Positions 24,970-31,918 of a stretch of 52,788 nucleotides of DNA are shown piece by piece; position 1 is the first letter of the stretch, and each line of letters opens with the position of its first letter. The notes beneath the pieces are model-generated. The model saw only the letters and a list, made by a program, of their open reading frames with translations. It did not search any database and was not told the origin of the DNA. The translations under genes were made by a program, and so were the position numbers. The stretch is from Thalassotalea_B sp049613795 (GTDB lineage Bacteria; Pseudomonadota; Gammaproteobacteria; Enterobacterales; Alteromonadaceae), in contig JBMZCX010000008.1 in assembly GCA_049613795.1 (NCBI GenBank), positions 1 to 52,788 of the forward strand. Reading direction: 5' to 3'.

Positions 24970-25789
24970 TTGAATCCTCTTGATTTACGTGTACTGAAAC
25001 TTGTGGGAATGGAATTTCTATGCCTGCTTTGTCAAGCTCTACTTTAATTGCTTCAAGTAAATCAAAATATACAGGCCAGTAATCAGATGTTTTAACCCAA
25101 GGACGAACAACAAAATTGACTGAACTATCAGCTAATTCACTTACGCCAACGGTAATTGCTTCGTCTTTTAAAACAAGTTCATGTGCGCTGGTTACTTGCA
25201 TTAAAATGGCTTTAGCTTGCGCTAAATCTGCACTGTAGCCAACACCTATAACCAAATCGATACGACGGGTTGGTTTTGCAGAGAAGTTAGTAATGTTTGA
25301 ACTGGTTATGCCGCCGTTAGGAATGATAACTGTTTTATTGTCGCCCGTTCGTAATTGGGTTGAAAAAATATTTATTTCTTCAGCAATACCCGAAGTGCCT
25401 GCAACTTCAACAAAATCACCTGCTTTAAAGGGTTTTAAGGTAATTAATAAAATACCCGAGGCAAAGTTTGATAAAGAGCCTTGTAGTGCTAAGCCTATAG
25501 CTAAGCCAGCAGCACCAACAATAGCGACAAGCGATGAAGTATTAAAGCCTAAATGTGATATGGCAACGATAAAAGCAATAATAACAAAGATGCCATAAGC
25601 AAGACTGCCAATAAAACTGACAACTGTTTTGTCGAATTCTTTTTTAATTAATATTTTTTGGAGTGTGTTACTGATAATTTTAGCAATAAACTTACCAATA
25701 AATAAAATGGCTAAAGCGACTAAAAATTTAATGCCGACGTTGATTAATACATCTTGGTTTGCGGTAAACCAGTTAATAATTTTTTCCAT
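24959..25789 (-). CDS. mscS: small-conductance mechanosensitive channel MscS
   Basis: Homoheptameric tension-gated channel that releases solutes on hypo-osmotic shock. I place the start at 25789 (MEKIINWF), because GAGAGG lies just upstream; an upstream in-frame codon at 25825 would add 12 residues. The 276-residue product has three N-terminal helices, the glycine/alanine-rich pore helix (VGAAGLAIGLALQGSLSNFASG), and the cytoplasmic vestibule starting with GDFVEVAGTSG. Size and layout match E. coli MscS (286). It overlaps the DUF481 gene. Confidence 0.92.
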   Translation of the reverse strand: MEKIINWFTANQDVLINVGIKFLVALAILFIGKFIAKIISNTLQKILIKKEFDKTVVSFIGSLAYGIFVIIAFIVAISHLGFNTSSLVAIVGAAGLAIGLALQGSLSNFASGILLITLKPFKAGDFVEVAGTSGIAEEINIFSTQLRTGDNKTVIIPNGGITSSNITNFSAKPTRRIDLVIGVGYSADLAQAKAILMQVTSAHELVLKDEAITVGVSELADSSVNFVVRPWVKTSDYWPVYFDLLEAIKVELDKAGIEIPFPQVSVHVNQEDSNES

Positions 25790-25875
25790 AATAACCTCTC
25801 TAATTTTGAGGAGGATTATAGTCAAAAAAGTAACACAAACCTAATATTATTAGCCAAAATTTAACAAAAAATGTA

Positions 25876-25904
25876 CAAAAAAAGAGCCGTAGCCCTTTTT
25901 TTTG
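25876..25904 (-). terminator. intrinsic terminator of fba
   Basis: On the minus strand the stem AGGGC-TACG-GCTCT, with one G-U wobble and a C(UACG)G tetraloop, is flanked by A and U runs and followed by UUUUUUU. It lies about 20 bp after the fba stop. Confidence 0.85.
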
Positions 25905-25923
25905 CTAATTGAGTTGTTAGCGC

Positions 25924-26988
25924 TTATTTTATAATGGCGCGAAGCTCACCTTGACTATATTTTTCAAACATATCGTCTAAAGAAATAGGTTTGATTTTAG
26001 CAGCGTTACCTGCGGTTCCAAATGCTTCATAACGAGCGATACAAATATCAGTCATTGCTTTAGTTGTTTCTGCTAAAAATTTACGCGGGTCAAACTCCGT
26101 CGGGTTATGAGCTAAAAATCGACGAGTTGCACCTGTAGATGCTAAACGTAAGTCGGTATCGATATTAACCTTACGAACACCATGCTTAATACCTTCACAA
26201 ATTTGTTCAACCGGTACACCGTAAGTTTCTGGAATTTCGCCACCATACTCATTAATAATTGCTAACCAGTCTTGCGGCACAGATGAAGAACCATGCATGA
26301 CTAAGTGTGTATTAGGAATACGCTGATGAATTGCTTTAATACGGTCAATCGCTAAAATATCGCCTGTAGGTGGACGAGTGAATTTATAAGCCCCATGTGA
26401 GGTGCCACAAGCAATAGCTAACGCATCCACTTGTGTTTTATTGACAAAGTCAGCGGCTTCTTCTGGGTCGGTTAACATTTGGTCCATGGTTAATTTACCC
26501 GCAGCACCAATGCCATCTTCTTCGCCAGCTTCACCTGTTTCTAATGAACCAAGACAACCGAGTTCGCCTTCAACAGACACACCACATGCATGCGCCATTT
26601 CAACAGTGCGCTTAGTCACATCTACATTGTATTCATAGCTAGATGGTGTTTTTCCGTCATCCATTAATGAGCCGTCCATCATTACTGATGAAAATCCTAA
26701 CTGGATTGAACGTTGGCATACACTAGGTGAAGTACCGTGATCTTGGTGCATAACGACAGGAATATGAGGAAACTCTTCAATTGCTGCTAATATTAAATGG
26801 CGTAAGAAGGGCGCTCCTGCGTATTTTCTTGCACCCGCTGAACCTTGTAGAATTACAGGGCTATTAGTTTTGTCTGCTGCAATCATAATTGCTCGAACTT
26901 GTTCTAAGTTGTTAACGTTAAATGCAGGAATGCCGTATCCGAATTCCGCTGCATGGTCTAACATTTGGCGCATTGAAACTAAAGCCAT
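25924..26988 (-). CDS. fba: class II fructose-1,6-bisphosphate aldolase
   Basis: Zinc-dependent aldolase cleaving fructose-1,6-bisphosphate to DHAP and glyceraldehyde-3-phosphate, working in glycolysis, gluconeogenesis and the Calvin-type shunt. The 354-residue product shows MHQDHGTS, containing a zinc-ligand histidine and a catalytic Asp, then VEGELGCLG, CGTSHGAYKF, MHGSSSVP and VRKVNIDTDLR. The length is that of the cbbA/Calvin subtype of class IIA enzymes. It is the last of the tkt-epd-pgk-fba run, separated from pgk by 369 bp with a terminator, so it likely has its own promoter. Confidence 0.95.
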   Translation of the reverse strand: MALVSMRQMLDHAAEFGYGIPAFNVNNLEQVRAIMIAADKTNSPVILQGSAGARKYAGAPFLRHLILAAIEEFPHIPVVMHQDHGTSPSVCQRSIQLGFSSVMMDGSLMDDGKTPSSYEYNVDVTKRTVEMAHACGVSVEGELGCLGSLETGEAGEEDGIGAAGKLTMDQMLTDPEEAADFVNKTQVDALAIACGTSHGAYKFTRPPTGDILAIDRIKAIHQRIPNTHLVMHGSSSVPQDWLAIINEYGGEIPETYGVPVEQICEGIKHGVRKVNIDTDLRLASTGATRRFLAHNPTEFDPRKFLAETTKAMTDICIARYEAFGTAGNAAKIKPISLDDMFEKYSQGELRAIIK

Positions 26989-27270
26989 GAAATAACTCCT
27001 AATAATGTTACGCTATCTACATAAAATAGATAATTAAATTGATTGTTAAGTTTCATAGTGAAACTAAATTCTTTCATTTCGTAATTGTATCAGAAATAAA
27101 TAATGGTTTACACGCTGATTTTTAAGTTGAATGATGATGGAAATAGCAGGGTTAACATGAAATAGTGATATTTATGAAGGATTACGACAAAAGTGTAGTA
27201 TATTTCAGGTAAGCTAGCATTTTTTACTTGTTTTGTTGTTGTTTTACAACGAAAGTTAAGATGGCGAAAT
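26989..27270. other. fba upstream region
   Basis: AT-rich gap between the fba start and the terminator of pgk. No ORF, repeat or RNA gene was recognised. It should contain the fba promoter on the minus strand, but no clear -35/-10 pair stands out. Confidence 0.3.
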
Positions 27271-27331
27271 AAAAGAAAAAACACTTAACTGAAATGAGTA
27301 TGTTTATTTAATACGTTTCAAGCTAAGTGTT
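27271..27331 (-). terminator. probable terminator of epd-pgk
   Basis: AACACTTA (27280-27287) pairs with TAAGTGTT (27324-27331), with additional inner GAAA/TTTC pairing. On the minus strand the stem is followed by TTTTTTCTTTTA. It lies just past the pgk stop. Confidence 0.65.
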
Positions 27332-27357
27332 GTTAATATAAGCGTTTACTGCAAAGT

Positions 27358-28530
27358 TTATTGTGCGCGTTGCTCTAAAATCTCTACCGCGGGTAATTTT
27401 TTCCCTTCTAAAAATTCAAGAAATGCACCGCCGCCAGTTGAAATATAAGACACTTTATCGGCTATATTATATTTATCAACTGCCGCTAAGGTATCACCGC
27501 CACCAGCGATTGAAAACGCATTACTTTGGGCGATAGCATGTGAAATAACTTCGGTGCCTTTAGCAAAAGCATCCATTTCAAAAACACCGACAGGACCATT
27601 CCATAAAATAGTGCCTGCTGATTTAATAATTTCAGCCACTTTCTCTGCGGTTTTCGGGCCATAATCAATAATGTCGTCTTCGGCTGAAACTTCAGATAAT
27701 GCTTTAATTTCAGTCGCGGAATTGTGTTTCCAGTCGCTAAAACCATCACGAGTTACAGTAACGTCGTCAGCAAAAATCACTTGAGTTTCTTTGCATAAAC
27801 GTTGCGCTTCAGGAATTAAGTCTTTCTCGTATAACGAATTACCTACTTCGTTACCGGCAGAGGCAACAAAGGTATTTGAAATACCACCACCAACCACTAA
27901 GGTGTCGGCAATTTTTGAGAGTGAGTCTAATACCGTTAATTTAGTTGATACTTTTGAACCGCCGACAATGGCAACTAATGGACGGGCAGGGTTATCAAGG
28001 GCTTTGCCTAACGCGTCAAGTTCAGCCACTAAAAGTGGACCAGCACAAGCTGTTGGGGCAAATTTAGCAACGCCATGGGTACTTGCTTGCGCACGATGGG
28101 CTGTGCCAAAGGCGTCCATCACAAAGATATCACATAAAGCGGCTAGTTTTTTAGCCAGTGCATCATCATTACTCTTTTCACCTTGGTTAAAGCGTACGTT
28201 TTCAAATACGGCTAATTCCCCTGCTTTTATCTCAACACCGTCTAAGTAGTTACTCACTAACTTAACTGGCGCAGCTAATGCGTTTGTTAAATAATCAACA
28301 ACGGGCTGTAATGAAAATTCATTGTTGAATTCACCTTCTGTTGGTCGACCTAAATGCGACATCACCATCACTTTTGCGCCTGCATCAAGTGCAAGTTTAA
28401 TGGTAGGTAATGCAGCACGTAAGCGTGCGTCAGAGGTTACTTCACCGTTACTAATAGGCACATTGAGATCTTCTCGAATAAGAACGCGTTGATCGTTAAG
28501 TGGTAAATCGGTCATTTTTATTACTGACAT
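27358..28530 (-). CDS. pgk: phosphoglycerate kinase
   Basis: Transfers phosphate between 1,3-bisphosphoglycerate and ADP in glycolysis and gluconeogenesis. The 390-residue product has typical bacterial monomeric Pgk motifs: REDLNVP near the N-terminus, MSHLGRP (58-64), ENVRFNQGE, DAFGTAHR, VGGSKVSTK, LWNGPVGVFE and the C-terminal STGGGAFLEFLEGKKLP. It follows epd by 48 bp on the same strand, the conserved epd-pgk order, and is followed by a terminator before fba. Confidence 0.97.
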   Translation of the reverse strand: MSVIKMTDLPLNDQRVLIREDLNVPISNGEVTSDARLRAALPTIKLALDAGAKVMVMSHLGRPTEGEFNNEFSLQPVVDYLTNALAAPVKLVSNYLDGVEIKAGELAVFENVRFNQGEKSNDDALAKKLAALCDIFVMDAFGTAHRAQASTHGVAKFAPTACAGPLLVAELDALGKALDNPARPLVAIVGGSKVSTKLTVLDSLSKIADTLVVGGGISNTFVASAGNEVGNSLYEKDLIPEAQRLCKETQVIFADDVTVTRDGFSDWKHNSATEIKALSEVSAEDDIIDYGPKTAEKVAEIIKSAGTILWNGPVGVFEMDAFAKGTEVISHAIAQSNAFSIAGGGDTLAAVDKYNIADKVSYISTGGGAFLEFLEGKKLPAVEILEQRAQ

Positions 28531-28578
28531 TAGCTGGTTCCTGTAGGTTATTCTTTAAAGTAAAAGTAAGTTGTTGAA

Positions 28579-29592
28579 TTAAAGTAATTTAGCCATTACT
28601 TTTGCGGTATCAAGCATTCTATTAGCAAAACCCCATTCGTTATCGCACCAAATCAGCATTTTTATTAATCTTTTATGACTAACGCGTGTTTGGTTACCGT
28701 CGACAATGGCTGAATGTGGATCATGATTAAAGTCGATCGATACTAAAGGTTCTTCAGTATAGCCAAGAATGCCTTGCAAGCCGTTATTTTGGGCAGCGAT
28801 TATCGCTTGGTTAATGTCTGCAATAGTCACGTCGTTTGATACGGTTAAGCTTAAATCCATTGCAGTAACATTTACGGTAGGTACTCGCACGGCTATGGCT
28901 TCAAAGCGGCCAGAAAATTGCGGTAAAATACGCTCTATGCCAGCAGCCAACTTTGTGTCTACGGGGATAATTGACTGGCTTGCTGCGCGTGTTCTACGTA
29001 AGTCAGGGTGATATGCATCAATAACTTGTTGATCATGCATTGAGGAATGAATGGTGGTTATTGTGCCACTTTCAACGCCAAAGGCCTCGTCGATTACTTT
29101 GATCACAGGGACAACACAATTAGTGGTGCATGAACCATTACTGACAATATTATCTTTGGGGGTCAATTGGTTGTCATTTACGCCGTAAATAATAGTGGCG
29201 TCAACGTCTTGCTCACCTGGGTGCGATAGTAGTACTTTTTTTGCCCCTTGTTGGAGGTGGGTAAGGGCTTCAGAATGACTGCCATATTTTCCTGTGCAAT
29301 CTAATACAATATCAATATTATGCGCTTGCCAAGGAAGTTGTGATAGTTGCTTACAATGGCTTAATGCTATTTCATCGCCAGCGACGATTAATGTTTCATT
29401 ATGTAGCTGAACATCAAAAGCAAAGCGACCATGGGTAGTGTCGTACTTTAAGAGGTGAGCGATACCTTTTGCATCTGCTACTTCGTTGATCGCGACTAGC
29501 TTTAAATGACTGAGCTGGTCGTTTTCATAAAGTGTGCGAGCGATACTACGACCGATGCGGCCAAAACCATTAATGGCGATGTTAATTGACAT
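28579..29592 (-). CDS. epd: erythrose-4-phosphate dehydrogenase
   Basis: NAD-dependent dehydrogenase oxidising erythrose-4-phosphate to 4-phosphoerythronate for pyridoxal-phosphate synthesis. The 337-residue GAPDH-like protein has the nucleotide motif INGFGRIGRS (8-17), the catalytic cysteine in NGSCTTNCVVP, HSSMHDQQVIDAYH and WCDNEWGFANRM. The SSMHDQQ segment and the position between tkt and pgk point to Epd rather than glycolytic GapA, which typically has SYTNDQ. GAPDH activity cannot be fully excluded from sequence. Confidence 0.92.
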   Translation of the reverse strand: MSINIAINGFGRIGRSIARTLYENDQLSHLKLVAINEVADAKGIAHLLKYDTTHGRFAFDVQLHNETLIVAGDEIALSHCKQLSQLPWQAHNIDIVLDCTGKYGSHSEALTHLQQGAKKVLLSHPGEQDVDATIIYGVNDNQLTPKDNIVSNGSCTTNCVVPVIKVIDEAFGVESGTITTIHSSMHDQQVIDAYHPDLRRTRAASQSIIPVDTKLAAGIERILPQFSGRFEAIAVRVPTVNVTAMDLSLTVSNDVTIADINQAIIAAQNNGLQGILGYTEEPLVSIDFNHDPHSAIVDGNQTRVSHKRLIKMLIWCDNEWGFANRMLDTAKVMAKLL

Positions 29593-29621
29593 AAAAGTGT
29601 ATTGTAAATGAGTGTTAAATT

Positions 29622-29653
29622 GAAAAATGCACCACTAAATTGTGTGGTGCATT
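29622..29653 (-). terminator. intrinsic terminator of tkt
   Basis: AATGCACCAC (29626-29635) pairs with GTGGTGCATT (29644-29653) around an 8-nt loop; on the minus strand it is followed by TTTCAATTT. It lies between tkt and epd, so epd-pgk may be partly insulated from tkt. Confidence 0.75.
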
Positions 29654-29688
29654 ATTATGCTAGTACTTAATTGTGAATAACTAACGTT

Positions 29689-31674
29689 CTAGTTTAGGCT
29701 ATTAACCGTAGCAATAATGTTATCAACGGTAAAACCAAAATGTTCCATTAATACGCCACCCGGTGCCGACTCACCAAAAGTCGTCATGCCTACAACTTTA
29801 CCGCTAAGGCCTACATATTTATACCAAAAGTCAGTATGAGCGGCTTCAATTGCAACGCGTTTAGTGACTGTTGAAGGTAATACCGACTCTTTGTATTGGG
29901 CATCTTGTTGATCAAAAATATTGGTCGATGGCATAGAAACCACACGCACATTACTGTCCATAGCGTCTGCAGCTTTTAATGCTAACGACACTTCTGAACC
30001 TGTAGCAATTAATATCACCTCAGGCGTACCTTCACTGTCTTTTAGAATGTAACCACCTTTAGCAATATCAGCAACTTGTGCTTCATTACGGCTTAGGGCA
30101 GGTAAACCTTGACGAGAGAATATTAAAGAGGTTGGCGCACTCTGACGCTCAATAGCATTTTTCCATGACACAGCAGATTCAGTTGCATCTGCTGGTCGCC
30201 ATGTCACCATATTCGGTGTTGTGCGTAAATTAGTTAATTGCTCAATAGGTTGATGCGTTGGGCCGTCTTCCCCTTGTCCAATTGAGTCGTGAGTGTAAAC
30301 GAAGATATTTTGAATACCCATTAATGCTGACATACGTACAGCGTTACGGGCATACTCCATAAACATCATAAAAGTTGCGCCGTAGTTGATAAAACCACCA
30401 TGCAACGAAATACCGTTCATAATACCGCTCATACCAAATTCACGCACACCGTAAAATATGTAGTTGCCAGCAGCGTCGTCTTGAATACCTTTTGAACCCG
30501 ACCATAAGGTTAAATTTGAACCGGCTAAGTCGGCAGAGCCACCTAATAATTCAGGTAAAATAGCACCAAACGTTTCAATAGTATTTTGCGAGGCTTTACG
30601 TGAAGCGATATTGTCGCCTTTTGCTTGGCATTCTTGAATATACGCATTGGCTTTTGCTTCAAACTCAGCAGGTAATTCACCTTTGATCACTCGGCGATCA
30701 TATTCAGCAGCAAGTTCAGGGTATGCAGCTTGATAAGCGGCAAATTTTTCATTCCAGTTTACTTGGTCTGCTTGGCCTTTGGCTTTTTGATCCCACTCAC
30801 TATAAATATCAGCAGGTACTTCAAATGCGGCATGTGGCCAGTTTAAAAATTCGCGTGCAGCAATTATTTCGTCTTCACCTAAAGGTGCGCCGTGACAGTC
30901 ATGGCTGCCAGACTTATTTGGAGAACCAAAGCCAATAATTGTTTTGCAGCAAATCATGGTCGGCTTATCTGTAATAGATTGTGCTTCTTTAATTGCCGCA
31001 GATATAGCTTCAGGATTGTGCCCGTCTACATCGGCAATAACATGCCAGCCGTATGACGCGAAACGTTTGGGTGTGTCGTCGGTAAACCAACCTTCCACTT
31101 CACCGTCAATAGAAATACCGTTGTCATCCCAAAAAGCAATGAGTTTACCTAAGCCTAATGTACCTGCTAATGAGCATGCTTCATGTGAAATACCTTCCAT
31201 TAAACAGCCATCGCCTAAAAAGCAGTAGGTAAAATGGTCAACAATGTTATGCTCTTCACGGTTAAATTGTGCGGCAAGCGTTTTTTCTGCTATTGCCATG
31301 CCTACGGCATTTGACACGCCAGCACCTAATGGACCTGTGGTAGTTTCTACGCCCGGCGTATAACCATATTCAGGGTGGCCAGGGGTTTTTGAATGTAGCT
31401 GACGGAAGTTTTTAATTTCGTCAATTGGCAAATCATAACCGCTTAAATGAAGCAATGAATAAATCAACATTGAACCATGACCATTCGACAGAATAAATCG
31501 ATCACGATCTACCCAGTTAGGATCTGTAGGGTTATGCTTTAAAAAGTCTCTCCAGAGAACTTCTGCAATATCTGCCATTCCCATGGGGGCTCCAGGGTGA
31601 CCAGATTTTGCTTGTTGAACAGCATCCATACTTAAAACACGAATAGCATTGGCGAGTTGTTGACGCGACGGCAT
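29689..31674 (-). CDS. tkt: transketolase
   Basis: Thiamine-pyrophosphate enzyme moving two-carbon units between sugar phosphates in the pentose phosphate pathway. The 661-residue product has full transketolase length. It shows GHPGAPMGMAD near the N-terminus, the TPP motif GDGCLMEG...(N)DDNGISIDG, HDCHGAPLG, and the pyrimidine-domain segment THDSIGQGEDGPTHQPIEQ. It leads the tkt-epd-pgk(-fba) minus-strand run, an arrangement common in Vibrio and Alteromonadales, and supplies erythrose-4-phosphate, the substrate of the neighbouring Epd. Confidence 0.97.
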   Translation of the reverse strand: MPSRQQLANAIRVLSMDAVQQAKSGHPGAPMGMADIAEVLWRDFLKHNPTDPNWVDRDRFILSNGHGSMLIYSLLHLSGYDLPIDEIKNFRQLHSKTPGHPEYGYTPGVETTTGPLGAGVSNAVGMAIAEKTLAAQFNREEHNIVDHFTYCFLGDGCLMEGISHEACSLAGTLGLGKLIAFWDDNGISIDGEVEGWFTDDTPKRFASYGWHVIADVDGHNPEAISAAIKEAQSITDKPTMICCKTIIGFGSPNKSGSHDCHGAPLGEDEIIAAREFLNWPHAAFEVPADIYSEWDQKAKGQADQVNWNEKFAAYQAAYPELAAEYDRRVIKGELPAEFEAKANAYIQECQAKGDNIASRKASQNTIETFGAILPELLGGSADLAGSNLTLWSGSKGIQDDAAGNYIFYGVREFGMSGIMNGISLHGGFINYGATFMMFMEYARNAVRMSALMGIQNIFVYTHDSIGQGEDGPTHQPIEQLTNLRTTPNMVTWRPADATESAVSWKNAIERQSAPTSLIFSRQGLPALSRNEAQVADIAKGGYILKDSEGTPEVILIATGSEVSLALKAADAMDSNVRVVSMPSTNIFDQQDAQYKESVLPSTVTKRVAIEAAHTDFWYKYVGLSGKVVGMTTFGESAPGGVLMEHFGFTVDNIIATVNSLN

Positions 31675-31838
31675 AATAGCTCCAGTATATTTTTGTACTT
31701 TGTATTGAGGGCGTTAATTGCGCTTATTTTCGCCTAGCATATGCTTAACTGCAAATGTTATTACGCTATTTATTATATTTTTCTAAATTTAAGCATAAAG
31801 TAGGGTAGAAAAGTGTGAGTAGCGATGATTGCTGTTCT

Positions 31839-31869
31839 TGGTGCTTTTAGATACTGGTGCTTTTAGATA
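31839..31869 (+). repeat. 16-bp perfect tandem duplication upstream of the kinase-like gene
   Basis: TGGTGCTTTTAGATA occurs at 31839-31853 and again at 31855-31869, a 16-bp period with no mismatch in 15 bp. It lies 50-80 bp before the start of the CHASE kinase-like gene, so it could be a paired regulator site or a recent slippage duplication. Confidence 0.7.
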
Positions 31870-31918
31870 TAGTAGGAGCTGTTGATCTTTATAGATATAA
31901 ATAAGGTAAAGGACGTAT

